From contig NC_135119.1 of NCBI RefSeq assembly GCF_050908995.1, forward strand, positions 21,605,001 through 21,669,000: 64,000 nucleotides of DNA, in the 5' to 3' direction. The stretch is from Andrena cerasifolii (taxonomy: Eukaryota > Arthropoda > Insecta > Hymenoptera > Andrenidae). A program made the position numbers and the translations under genes. This document shows, one piece after another, positions 1-11,822 of this stretch (positions within the stretch are counted from its first letter, which is position 1; every line of letters starts with the position of its first letter). The notes under the pieces were generated by a model. That model was not told the origin of the DNA. It made no database searches and was given only the letters and a program-made list of their open reading frames with translations.

Positions 1-103
1 AGAGTAGTCGGTAATACAGTTTGGGTGGTGACACGAACATCCATAAGGTGATAGGTCTATCCTATACCTCGTGTGTGATATGGGATAGGTTTGTGGAGTT
101 CGA

Positions 104-180
104 GCATTGAGCTATAAAAATGTCGCCTCTACTTCTTCCCATTGCTGTTCACTCTCCAGGTATTTTTTATAGCTCAATGC
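104..180. repeat. Inverted repeat, 17-bp arms
   Basis: GCATTGAGCTATAAAAA at 104-120 is matched exactly, inverted, by TTTTTATAGCTCAATGC at 164-180, with a 43-base spacer. It would form a hairpin in either strand. No target duplication is evident, so it may be a small foldback remnant or chance. Confidence 0.6.
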
Positions 181-887
181 ATTCTACCAAAGTATCTAGA
201 GGTGTTTACAGCAAAGCGGATGGAAGTGAAGAAAATTTTTGCCTTATAGAGGTTTTCGAGTTACCTAGGTTCGACTGTATTTATATATTTTAATATGAAT
301 ATTGAGTGCAATAATGCTACCGAGTTATTTCAAAATGATAAAAAGTTGCTCTGTAATGCTAAAAGCAATAAAAAATATGTTCGGAAGAAATATAAACTAA
401 TAAGATCAAAAGGTACTTTTAGTTTTTTCGAGCGTACTTTTTTTATACTCCACGAAAGCAAATTTACGTTATTTTCCCGTAAAAAAGGTGGCAACCCTAT
501 ATCTGTGCCTATACCTCGTCTGTGACGCCACAAACCAGGGACAGAAAAATGCATTGGACGTTCGGTTTATTTTATACCTCATTCCTGTTTCTAATCTATA
601 CTTTCAATTATTAAACTGACCGTCCTTCGCAAATAGAGTGCTCTGTAATCTAGATGCGATTTTGATTTACATCGATAATTCAGATTCTGTACACTGCGGC
701 AGCCTCTGGAAAATGTAAAGTGCATTCTATGCCTCATTCGCGGTGTTACAAATTCGTCGTCCGTAACGAAATAAGGGCTAAATCTGTCGGTAAAACAGCA
801 CAGGATCGTCTCGAATTACTTCTTGCCGTTCGTGTCTCGTTCGCCGAGTCACGTCACACAGGCACGTAAGGAAAGTTCAACGCGAAA
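181..887. other. Non-coding upstream region of MetAP1
   Basis: I see no gene here. A phrase close to CCTATACCTCGTGTGTGA occurs at about 60-77 and again at about 508-525, suggesting a dispersed or tandem repeat fragment. The last about 100 bases should hold the MetAP1 promoter and 5' untranslated region, but no TATA box is clear, as is common for housekeeping genes. Confidence 0.4.
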
Positions 888-2746
888 ATGGCACTCGCCT
901 ACGGTATGTGCGAAACTCCCGGCTGCAAAACTATGGCCAGCCTTCAATGTCCGACCTGTCTGAAAATTGGGATACAAGGCTCATATTTCTGTACCCAGGT
1001 GAGAACCACCCTGCGTGTTTGTAGGTTAAGTCACGGGATGAATCTTTATGTTTGATATCTGGATTCGTATCGCGTGACAGCGATTAGCAGGAATCTGAAT
1101 GTTAGGCACCGACTATCTTCTTTTATTCATTAAATAATCGTAGCCTAGGCTCGCCAGTAGTGGTTACTGTTAATATACGATGTTACACGTGTACGTATAT
1201 GTATAGCGTTCACAAAAACTAAACTTCCGATGCTTTTTCTGAAATAAATTAATAAAGTTTCTTTCAACCCTTTACCCTTCTCCCTCTGCCTGTGGGTAAC
1301 ACCTTAATGGTCCTCTGATTGTGGTCACGTTTTACCAATACATTTTAGGATTGCTTCAAACGGAGCTGGAAGAAACATAAAGTTATTCATCAGTTAGCAA
1401 GTAAGTTCAATGATCGGTACTTATGTAAGATGCGTCTGTAGTAGTAAATTGAAATTCATAAGCAATAGTAATTACCAGCATAGATTTTATTAAAAATGTA
1501 CATAAGTAATCGAGTAGAAAGTAACATGTAATAATGACATTTTTAAACCAGAGGGTACAGGTGGAGATAACTCTTCCAACGAGTATAACCCATGGCCTTC
1601 CTATCATTACACTGGTAAATTACGCCCTCATAAGAAAGAACCTCGCCGAGAAGTACCGGACAGTATCAAACGTCCAGATTACGCTACGCATCCCACTGGT
1701 GTCCCCGTGAGCGAGCAAGCAGTACGAGGTTCTGCTCAGATAAAAGTCCTCGACGATGAGGAAATCGAGGGCATGCGAGTGGCTTGTAAAGTATGATGAT
1801 ACGTGGATGCTCTTCAAAAATGACTACTCTTAACCTGTGCTCTCGGAAGGCTATAAATTAGAATTGCTTCCACAGCTCGGGCGTGAAGTTTTGGACGAAG
1901 CTGCACGCACCTGCGACGTAGGCGTGACAACGGCTGAGATCGATAAAGCAGTCCACGAGGCTTGTATCGAAAGAGACTGTTATCCATCTCCGCTGAATTA
2001 TTATCAGTTCCCAGCTAGTTGCTGCACTTCTGTGAACGAAGTGATCTGCCATGGAATTCCTGATAGCAGGCCGCTGCAAGATGGAGATGTTTGCAATGGT
2101 ATGGTATAACGTGTTTCTCAGTCTTCGATATAATCACTGTAATCTTGTAATTCATTTCTATTCACAGTGGACGTAACTGTGTATCATAACGGCTTTCATG
2201 GTGACTTAAACGAAACGTTTCTGGTCGGCACTGTGAAGCCCAAAGTGAGGAAATTGGTAGATGTTACATACGAGTGTTTGTCGAAAGCTATCGACATCGT
2301 ACGGCCTGGTGAGAAGTACAGGGAAATTGGAAACATAATTCAGAAACATGCTCAGGCACATGGGTTCAGTGTGGTGCGCAGTTACTGCGGCCACGGTATT
2401 CACCGTTTATTCCACACTGCGCCAAGTGTGCCTCACTATGCCAGTAAGTATTTCATTCGTAACTGTTAGATCGAGCTGATCACCTTGACGCAACCGTCTT
2501 CGGCTATTTTCAGAAAACAAAGCGGTTGGCGTGATGAAGCCAGGACATTGCTTTACTATAGAGCCAATGATATCTCAAGGTACATGGAGGGATGAAATGT
2601 GGCCTGACAATTGGACCGCAGTTACTGCAGATGGCCAATGGTCAGCACAGTTCGAGCACACGCTATTAGTTACCGAAACTGGTTGCGATATTCTAACAAA
2701 GAGATTCACGCATGATGGCAAGCCGTGGTTCATGGACCGATCATAG
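888..2746 (+). CDS. MetAP1: Methionine aminopeptidase 1 (six exons)
   Basis: Cytosolic, ribosome-associated metalloprotease that removes the initiator methionine from nascent proteins. Exons are 888-998, 1349-1400, 1552-1790, 1876-2098, 2168-2443 and 2514-2746; all junctions are GT-AG and in phase, giving 377 aa (human 386). Residues about 8-50 are the N-terminal zinc finger (CETPGC, CPTC, FC, then the WKKHKVIH histidines). The pita-bread fold follows. By alignment to the human enzyme, the metal ligands are D210, D221, H284, E317 and E348, and the substrate-contact histidine is H193; all are present. The start is the first ATG, followed at once by the zinc finger. The exon 3 acceptor at 1550-1551 was chosen because it gives the family phrase KGTGGDN...EYNPW. 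The gene converges on the Pro/Gln-rich gene. Identification is secure; only the exon 3 acceptor has a near alternative. Confidence 0.95.
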
Positions 2747-3133
2747 TAGCGTTTCCTCACGACACATCGTCAGTTTACGACACCATTTCAAATTTCGTGG
2801 ATATCTAAGCACTGTACTGCTGCAGTACCTTTGTTTTTCTATAAGGAGAGATTTGTTTTTTCAGGATTCAAGTTCTCTCGCTCGTAAACACTATGATAAT
2901 ATTAACGATGTGGAATTATGTCCTGTAAGATATTTTCTACTACATGGCTGTTTCATTGGCTAATTTTATAAAATGAGACGTGAAACAATGTAAGCGCAAT
3001 CCTTGAAAGATAGAATCTCGATAGATTTTTCTTTGTATCCGAAATGGCTCCTGTACCATATTAAGTAGATTACCGCAATGATACATATGTACATATACAA
3101 TTGTAACTGAAATTGGTGATGCGCAATGATTGA

Positions 3134-3146
3134 AATAAATAATAAA
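3134..3146 (+). terminator. Poly(A) signals of MetAP1
   Basis: Two AATAAA hexamers at 3134-3139 and 3141-3146 lie about 390 bases after the MetAP1 stop. The 3' untranslated region is therefore roughly 2747-3165. Confidence 0.6.
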
Positions 3147-3545
3147 TTCTGTAAATCAATGGCAGGGGTTCGTCCATCTTTTTACAAGCAATTGCAAATA
3201 CAGTAACAAATTATCTAATAATAAATAATCTTAAATACATTATGTCATTCTTCAGACAACTGTTCTCAATGTATCGTCGACGAAAGTTGCTTCAATAGAA
3301 AATACTCGGTAACCCAACGAATTGCACCCTAAGAAAGATTTATCTCTGTATTCGTGTAACTTCCGGCACAAGTTCCGTCGACATACCTTGCAGAATCAGC
3401 AGTAAACGTCCCATTTCAGAGAAGCCTTGCCCGTTATCGAGTCAGGTATCAAAAAAAAAGCCCAAATAAGTTAACTAACCGGTTAACAGGATTGCAATAA
3501 ATATTCACGCTCAACGATATGTACAGAATGCTCTGCGATTAAAGT

Positions 3546-6500
3546 TTACGTTGCAGTCTTCGGACTCAACCGCGACCCGAATTCAACGTTCGACTGCTCG
3601 TAAGACGTTCTTCCGTCGAACTTGGCGTCGGATTGCGAATTCGTAGCATCCGCCTCGTCGCTCTCATATTCGTACTCCATTTCTGCATTTTCTTTTGCCT
3701 CGTCATTTTGCGACTCAGTGTTGCTGTACTCATTTTCATCAGGTACCATGATTCTTAACGGTAGTTTGTTAGTGTACACGCTACTTTGCCGTTGGCGCTG
3801 CTGTTGCCTATCGTACCCTTCTTGCTGCTCCTCGTATTCCTGTTCTTGTTGACTGTGGCGTTGTTTCTGCCGATTCTGCGCTCTGTCTTGCTGATATTTG
3901 TAGTCGTAACGACCGTCGGCATTAGTCTGTTGATCTTCGTGCTTATGATTCGGGGGCATAGGATCCTCGTTGTGTACAGTTTCCTGTTGCTGCTGTTGTT
4001 GCTGCTGCTGCTGTTGCTTTCGCAGTTGCCCTATCAACTGGCTATTGACATTTCCAGCTGCTGCGAGTGCAGCCAATTTTTCAGCCGCCTCGCGATTCGG
4101 CAGTGTCGTATAAAATTGTGTAGACAGAGCATCGTTGTTGGCTACTTTATTAAAGTATGTGGTCTGACTGCTTGGATCATTTGGTTCGTCATACTCGATG
4201 TTGTTCTCCAATTGTTCGGATCCGTCAGCGATATACGCGAGATTCTCGTTCTGGCGCAGATTATCGGACTGCTGATCGTCCACGGGAGCCTCTGCTTCCA
4301 CGTTGTAATTCGTATTAACTTTTCCGGCGACGTAATCTCGATTGAATAAGATCTGCTGTTGTTGTTGTTGCTGCTGCTGCTGCTGCTGTTGCTCCTTGTT
4401 ATCTTGCTCGTCGTAATTGAATGATTGCATCTGGGGCTGGGAGAAACCTGTTACTCCGGCAGGTTGGAAGAATTGACCGAGTTGCTGCTGAAGAATGTGT
4501 TGCTGAAGTTGCGGCTGTTGACCTGGAATCAAAATACTTGGATTTATCTCCCCGATTCCCCGGCGCCGTTCGCCGAATGGATGCTCCACATCGATAACAC
4601 TTATGCTCGTCGCGAACTAATGCGCGCTTCGCATTAGATGCTTCTAGCTCACGTTCTGAGAAAGATGAAGCGGTAGATATTTTCTCTCGATGCATTCTAT
4701 GATCCATCTCGTGCTGATGCATGACTTCAGCCGGGAATCCACCTGGGAGCTAAGCTAATCTATGCTATGCTACGTTATGCTGTGCTATTGTTGCGTCGGG
4801 GCGTTTCCACCGCAGGCCACCCCGACGCAAAGAAGTAGAATAATGATTAGACGGGCGCACACACGACTGAACTATATTTGGTACATAGGACACAGGCTAT
4901 AGATACACAAAGATACAGGCTAAGCCCGACACGTCCGGCCGTGATGGTGTGTGCTAGAGGACCGTCTTCTTGTCGGCCTCCCGATCGCCCACTTGAAGGG
5001 GGCCGACCTTCTTCTATCTTCAGCTACAAGCACCAGCAGGCTATGCACGGGCCTATACCCGGTGCTCGCAACACTATGCTATGCTATGCTATGCTATTCT
5101 ATGCTGTGCTACGTTATGCTATGCTAAGCTTTACAAAATTAGCTTCAACGTCCTTCACCCGGGAATCCACCTGAAAGCTAAGCTAAACTATGCTATCTTA
5201 TTCTCTCGCGAGCGATTTTCCCGAAACATAGCTACGTCGAGCGAACTTAGCTTCCGAAAAAAACAAAGTACAGCTTAGCTTAGCTTTTGGTGGAAACGGG
5301 TCCATAAGGTTCTATGGAAACTAACTTTAAACTTAGCTTAGCTTAACTTAGCCTAGCTTAGCTTAGCTGCCAAGTGGATTCCCAGCTTTATTCTACTAGA
5401 AAAGTAAGAAAAAAGCAAAATAATCATTGCGAATCCTACCTGGCTGGTACGGTTCGGGTACTTTCTGAGGGAAGCTGTTCAAAAGATCATAAAGTTGCGT
5501 GGCCGAGAGTGGAGGGCCAGCCGGAGCCGGATGGCCAACATGTAAATCAGGCATCTGTTGGTTTATGATGTACGGCGTTTGGCCACCAGTGCCGGGGAAA
5601 CCGACGTGAAGGGAACTGTGAAGATTCGTTTGCATCGGTAGGCCCGGCTGCCCCAGCTGAATGTTAGTCCCAATGAGACCTATATTCGAGGCTGGATGAT
5701 TGTTCAAGAACACGTCATTGGACTGCAAATCGGGGTTTACTATGGTCGAGAGTCCTGTCGCGAAATCCGGAGGGAAGAACGTCGGTAGCACGGTTGGATA
5801 CTCCTTCTGATTAAGTTCATTGGTTTCGGTTACTTCGTACTGGTGTTGGGTCGGCGTGGGACTGGTCACGGTCCACTGCGGGGCTAGACTTGTGCTGATC
5901 GTCGCGATATCGAAGTTCGGTACCAACAGAGAACCTGCGGAGGAACAATACTAGCATTGCCCTCTCAAGCACGCTCGAAGCTAGGTCGCTGTAATCATTT
6001 AGAATTAATAACGAACCGTGAGGATTATGCTTAAAAGTAGCGTCGGTGGATGGCTGACGTTGGTGGGCTTCTACTCCATTCACCTCTCCATTGAAAGGCT
6101 TGTCCATGGGGCTAAGATTCGGCGCGGGGATGGTGTGAATCGGTCCTTTGTCGTCGTCCACGCCACCCCTGTGGGTCGGCGGTAGGACCGCGGCTTCCGG
6201 CCTGTACTCCGGGCTGTACTCTGGCATCTTGTTCACGGAATGGAACTCTTTAACGGGCGGGCGTTGCGGCAGAACCACGTGGTTGCTCAGAGGTGCTCGG
6301 ATCGGCATCTGATTCTTCCAAATGGCAGCGGGCACGTTGAACATCGGCGGTCGACGGATCCTGAAACGGCGAGACGAACGACTCACGTTCGATCACAGAC
6401 GCAAGCATTCCCAGGCAACGGTCGCTCGGCTGAGTCACCTGTAATTCGGTGGTTTGTGAGGGACTCTTTTCGGCGGCAGGTTCCCGTTGATGTGCATCGT

Positions 6501-6653
6501 GTGCCCCATCGAGATCCTATGGGCGATCGGCCACGACTTCTTGTACATTAATTTCGGCGGCTGCGGCGGAGGTAACGGTGGTCTTCTGATCTTGTACCTG
6601 GCTTCGACGAGGCACACGCACGCGACCAACAGCCAGCAGACCCAATTTGTCGC
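3546..6653 (-). CDS. Pro/Gln-rich secreted-type protein (5' exon missing)
   Basis: Exons in transcript order are 6653-6439, 6360-6017, 5934-5440 and 4522-3546, with matching phases, coding 676 residues plus an unidentified first exon. The visible N-terminus reads ATNWVCWLLVACVCLVEARY, a signal-peptide core and cleavage region, then Pro/Arg-rich sequence with the repeated phrase YRIRRPP/YKIRRPP. The middle is rich in Pro, Asn and Thr. The last exon has two polyglutamine runs (about 13 and 11 Gln, at 4352-4395 and 3985-4020) and an acidic, Ser/Asn/Gln-rich tail ending at TAA 3546-3548. I do not recognise the family; an extracellular matrix or cuticle role is inference from composition. The frame continues upstream of the 6653 acceptor to an ATG at 6776, so an unspliced start there (MGDRRS...) is possible, but a separate tiny first exon is likelier. 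Confidence 0.75.
4733..5383. mobile_element. Intronic element with GGGAATCCAC ends and simple-repeat arms
   Basis: The left end GGGAATCCACCTGGGAGCTA (4733) is mirrored by an end at 5383 whose reverse complement reads GGGAATCCACTTGGCAGCTA. Subterminal arms are runs of CTATG and AGCTTAG units (4746-4786, 5073-5130, 5330-5370). A further copy of the left end sits at about 5162, so elements may be nested. It lies wholly within the 5439-4523 intron of the Pro/Gln-rich gene. No target duplication or coding capacity is visible. A non-autonomous foldback element is the best reading. Confidence 0.6.
4791..4830. repeat. GC-rich hairpin inside the intronic element
   Basis: TTGCGTCGGGG at 4791-4801 pairs perfectly with CCCCGACGCAA at 4820-4830 across an 18-base loop. 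It stands out against the AT-rich surroundings. Confidence 0.6.
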
Positions 6654-6776
6654 CTGAAAGTTCGTTAATAGAGCGCGTCGATTGATCGGAGATCTTTCGT
6701 GGGAAGCAGAGATCGCGAGTTGGGTCACTGCCAGTCCCTGTCGCTGCGAATGGTCAGTGGATCTCCTGTCACCCAT

Positions 6777-9700
6777 ATCCTACGTTACTATTCCGGTAGA
6801 GTTACTCCCTAAACCTCATCTACTGACTTAACGACAGTCATCCGCGACGGTAGAGTATGCGGGGAATTAATAACGATCGGATACCGACACGCTGAAGGCG
6901 GAAATACGAAGCTATCGCTGGTCTTACGGTATTCACATATCAACACGTGCACTTTGTTTTATTCCTGACGGTCAAGGTGCACGTGTGAAGTCAGTACGTA
7001 CGACGTAACGTCAGCCAGCGCTCCTCAATTTGTTTTATACGAAAGGAGGAAGAATAAGGTCACACGTTTGCATTCGAAGCGAATGCATTCTTCCGCATCC
7101 TTCTTGTTTTATTAAACCGTACATAGACCTCTCTTTCGGGCCGTTTTGTAAGCTTCAATTTATGGAATTTAAATTAAACGTCTCGGTGGGTTATTTCTGG
7201 AATTTACGGTGCTAAATTTCTAGAACATTTTCCACCTCGATTAGCTTAGTCAGCTTAAATAGCTGAAACCGAACCAACGTAAAGTTAACGAATGGTGTGG
7301 ATTCTCAGCCATTGCTCGCTGATATAATCCGAGTGATATTTAAGCTCAGTGAAGAAGAAGAGCATAGCGTTGCAATTGCCACAACTGGCGGTAATAAAGC
7401 TTCTCGTTATTCGTACGCAAATCGCCCAGGATGACGCGCCTTCGTATTCGATACCATTCTGTCTCGCATTGAATGGTGATTTCAACGACCGCAACAACAG
7501 TTGTCCCGATGGCCCCCCTATTGTCACGCTGGCCATTTGTGTCGTAGTTTGAGAAACGCTGGCGTAGGCAATGAAACCGAAGAGAGAAGTGCTTGGAGTT
7601 GTTAGCGGGACAAAGTGGCACGGTGTGCCACATCGCTGCAGGAAAAGCGAGGGTAAGAAGTCAGATTGGAGTGAGGTCGAAAAGGAAATAGTCGAGCGTG
7701 GAAATTGACGGTCCTCCTCGCCTGGATTAGAAATGACGACGAGCGCGGATGCAATCTGTTGCATCGTCATCGTTACGCCTCATTTTCCCTCGACTGAAAT
7801 TTCATTAATAATCTTCACCCGGTTAACGAACGAAAAGCTGATCTTTCCGACACCATGTCACGTGCGGAAATTCCAATGAAAAATGTATAATTAAATTAAT
7901 AAAGAACTACGAGCCGTTAGCTGCCGATGCCATTTTGCAACTAACATTTGAAATTCTTTAAACGAACCAATAACGAAGATTAATTAATTAATGAATCGAT
8001 CTGGCTGTTAACGTTTACTCCACCGACGTTCTTCATCTCAATGTTTCTCTGCCGCCTAAAAACTTTCGAACGGTAAACTCTTGGATCACGAAATGTGCCT
8101 GCCTCGGCTCATTATGCCTGGTCAATCCGGATGAATGTGACTATTTTTACAAAAAGAAAAGTAACTTTTTTTTATAAAATCAGAATCTAAATTCTGCACG
8201 AAGCTGAGTAGTAAACCTAGTTCCTTATAACCCTAAGTAGTTCCGATGAAGGAGGCGTATCCTTCGCTCTGACCGTAGAAATTCCTATTTCCCGTTTAAT
8301 GATAACGTTCAGCCATCGACCGGCTATTCTCTTTTTGTCAAGTAACGGAACAAGATCCTATATTGAGTAGGCGGGAGCTATTAACGTGATCTTTCAGTCG
8401 TAACAGTCCGTGTATTTAGCCGTCGTTGCAGAATGTGAATAATACCACGGCACAACTTGATCGCGAGAAGTTACCAAAATTACAAAGTTAACGCGATGCG
8501 ATTAATTCGGCGATTATTCCGCAATTATCGCTTTGAATGCAATTAAGGAATAGGTTTAATATAAATTTCAGTTATATGAATCGTAAGGATGCTTCTGGTT
8601 GGAGTCCCCACATTTTATTCAGCCTGAATAATTGAACTGAGTCGATATCAAGTAAACGTTTCAGGCAAAACGACCCCCTTCGAAATTTGACGTGTTCGCA
8701 GGAAACTGAAGAGCATCTTCCAATTAAGTGTCCGCCGGTCGAACGTGGATTCAAGCGTTACTCACCTTCATCGCGTTGTCCTCGGACAAACGAGTTCAGC
8801 AGCGGACAAATTTCTTATTTTCCGAATGATCACCTGGTAACTTTATGTTCGCACTGTGACGCAGGGAAAAGGGGGAAAATTGCTGCCGGGAATGAAGTTA
8901 AGAGCACAAATAATCGAATAGAAGTTGACGCGCGCGGTGATTGGACGTTGGAGGAAGCACTGCGTGTTCTGCACGCAATTAGGTCATTGTCCTTCATTTA
9001 TACCCGCAACCCGGCGAACGTATCATCGAAGGCCGAAACGTTGCCTCCTACCTTGCTCTGCTGGATAACAGCTGCCTCGAAACGCGGAACGTAAACGGGA
9101 AAAGTCATGGGTTCCACGAAATTTACGTGGAGCTACTAATTTTTCCAATCCTTCGCTCCGCGCCTGCGACAGAGTCGCGCTGCAACCTGATTATCCTGCA
9201 CAAGTAATTGGCGCAACTCTTGAGAAGGTTGACGCATTGTATAATACTGATCCATCAATTAACAATAAGAAGGCAATTATTACTTTTCATTATTGCAGTT
9301 GATTAGCGAACAACTCGCAGGATCCCTGGATTCCTTTGTAGATTCTAATGATACATAAATTTGTTATATCATAAAATCATTACCACGAAAATATTTGGGA
9401 TAACTCTTACAGAGGATGTAAACGCATACTGCAATCAATATCTTATTTTAAATAGCTCGCAAGAATCATACTCTGATAAATTCCTTGGCTATCTTTTAGA
9501 ATACTCATCGAAATAGCTTCGATTAATTTAAGAAAATGGATCGACGCGTTCTAAAGTGATTTTCTGTTCACGATCGGCAGTACCGATTCCCGGTCCACGG
9601 CAGCGCATTGTATTTTCGTGAACATGTTACGACGAAACAAAAAATTGTCGGACGACAGGAAAGTCGATTTGTGACTGTATCACGGGGCCTTTACGAGCCG

Positions 9701-11323
9701 ACAGATGGACAGAACGATCGAAGACCGGTCAAACGCCGTTTCTCTCCATATCCTGCTACTGGATTCCCTCGTGAGAATATGCCAGTGTGCGTGGATATGC
9801 GCGGACCAACGTGTGTGATCCAGTGACCCACTATATTCATCGGTGCTACGTGAGTTTATGACTAAAATTATGCGTCCTGCCTATCGGTCTCTTCCAACCG
9901 AATAGGACACTTTTCTACGATCCAGCTTTATCCTATTTCCCTGTGACAGAAATATTTCCATTTTCGTATCTGTCCCCGTAAATTCTTCCTAGATGATTGA
10001 GTTCCATTCTGCGACGAAGTAACGTAATTCGAAGGAGACGTCCATTCATCGGAATAGGTAGCATTCACCCAAACGTAACGTATGATCCATTCCTCGTTCA
10101 ATCAGCTTTGGATTGTAATGAATTTCGAAAAGTGGGACGAATGCTTAAGTCGTAGACGATTAACTATGCGTATGATTTCATTGTTCCATATCTCTGTCGT
10201 TGAGGAAGATTTGCAGCTGCTTTTTAAGTGTACCTGTGGAAAGAACAAGTATCATTTAGGTTTTAAAGTTCATTGTACCCTCTGTGATACTTGGTGGAAG
10301 GAGATCGAGGCTGGACGTTGCTCCGAACGATTTATTTCGTGGATGTCGTTCATTGTGCTTCGCATACACGTTTACATCTTACGTCAGTAAGATAGAATAT
10401 CTGAGATGAATAGGGTTGGATATAAATACCGTGTAATATAACAGAGCACAGTGGTAACGAACAAGCAGCGGCGTTAACAGTAAACGAAGGGATTTATTAA
10501 TAAACTTGGAAGCTACGAACGATATGAAATTCTTTCATTAATGGTCCAACAAAATTTCAGCGTGACAAGTATCACAACGATTGTAAGATCGACAATTGGG
10601 ATTTCTAGTGAGTGTTAGAAAACAGAGGACAAGATGGAACAGTTATGTATATTTTTATGGCCTTAAAGATCAGCATTTCACAAAATTCATTTTTTCCCTT
10701 TATGTACAGAATAAACATTTTACACGTTCACGCGCTGCATTTACCGTAGCTTTAACAATCAACGGTCGATAATGCCGTCTCTTCTTCGTTATTAATAACA
10801 ATCGAGGCACATCATTTGTAGCTAACAGTCGAAACTACGCAGAAACATACAACACGTTTTCGATACAGCATTTATCACAAAGCAAACACACTACGGTAGA
10901 AATACTCCACGCAATCTTGACTCGCGCGTCGATTCGCAATTGTCCAACATTCGACCGTCCCCTGCGATTCGAGCCGCTTTCTTTTCGTCCCCTGCGGCCG
11001 ACTCCAGGGAGATTCGCCCACGAATAACAGATCCGTCTGCAGAATCTTCATCCGCCGACTACCAGAGAGCGTCGTGGACACATTTCGCGTACACGCGCGC
11101 ACACCGCCTTCTACCCTCGTGCTGTGCACGCGTTGCTCTTCAGCTATCCTTGCGCAAGATTCTGCAAATCCGGCGGAGGAAAATGACGCTTCTCTTACGT
11201 TCCCTCCTGGTCGCTGCAGCCTTGATTTATGATACACATGTTCAATACCCATGCGTTCTGAATCCACTCATGTAGGGGTAGTACGCGTAGGAATAGACCA
11301 CTGCAACAGACAGCAGGCATACA
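6777..11323. other. Intergenic region, no convincing gene
   Basis: Open frames here (for example 7285-7770 minus, 8687-9094 plus, 10082-10390 plus, 10875-11267 minus) show no recognisable domain, splice context or composition and look like chance. A TATAAATA at about 10421, with a CACAGTGG about 25 bases on, resembles an insect core promoter, but I could not attach it to an exon. The missing first exon of the Pro/Gln-rich gene may lie in this stretch. Confidence 0.4.
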
Positions 11324-11549
11324 CAGCGCTGGATTAACCAATAAGCAAAATAAGCGCATGCTTAGGGCATCGGGAGAAAGGAAGGGCGCCATAGAAATTT
11401 AAAATCTAACTTTTGTTAGAGACACTCTTTAGTCAAATTATCAGAAATGCTTAAGAAATCGTATATTGCGTTGAAGTGATCAGCCTGTATAAGGGGGCCT
11501 CAAAATCTTTTAAGTGCTTAGGGCCTCTAAAGCTCTTAATCCAGCCCTG
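11324..11549. mobile_element. Non-autonomous hAT-type element with 8-bp target duplication
   Basis: The ends are CAGCGCTGGATTAA at 11324 and TTAATCCAGCCCTG ending at 11549, a terminal inverted repeat with one mismatch in 14. Exact copies of GGCATACA flank it (11316-11323 and 11550-11557), the 8-bp duplication typical of hAT transposition. At 226 bp it cannot encode a transposase, so it needs one in trans. Confidence 0.85.
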
Positions 11550-11822
11550 GGCATACAGGCTAAATTACCTATATGTACCACTTGGTCGCTGATTTCACGC
11601 AAATACTCTTTTATACGCCCTGGCAAGATAGAAATTTATCTGTCCCTTATAAAACTTATTAAACCTAATTTTAACACTAGAGAAATACCTTCTTCGCTAT
11701 TGCTACCCTCGTGTACCTACCGCTGACAAGATATTAAGTGTCCCCAATGACGTGGCGAGCAATAACGAGATAGACGAATAATCACATCGATGGTTCCAAT
11801 TACCTGTGGTCAGTCTTTTCAA

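Noticed and set aside
3786..4349. 187-codon hydrophobic plus-strand frame
   Set aside because: Poly-Leu is the antisense of the CAG-type glutamine codons of the minus-strand gene.
7285..7770. 161-codon minus-strand frame
   Set aside because: No recognisable domain, no signal peptide, no splice context, and overlapping frames on both strands are also open; most likely chance.
11181..11275. Plus-strand signal-peptide-like start MTLLLRSLLVAAALIYDTHV
   Set aside because: The frame ends after 30 codons and no good donor extends it.
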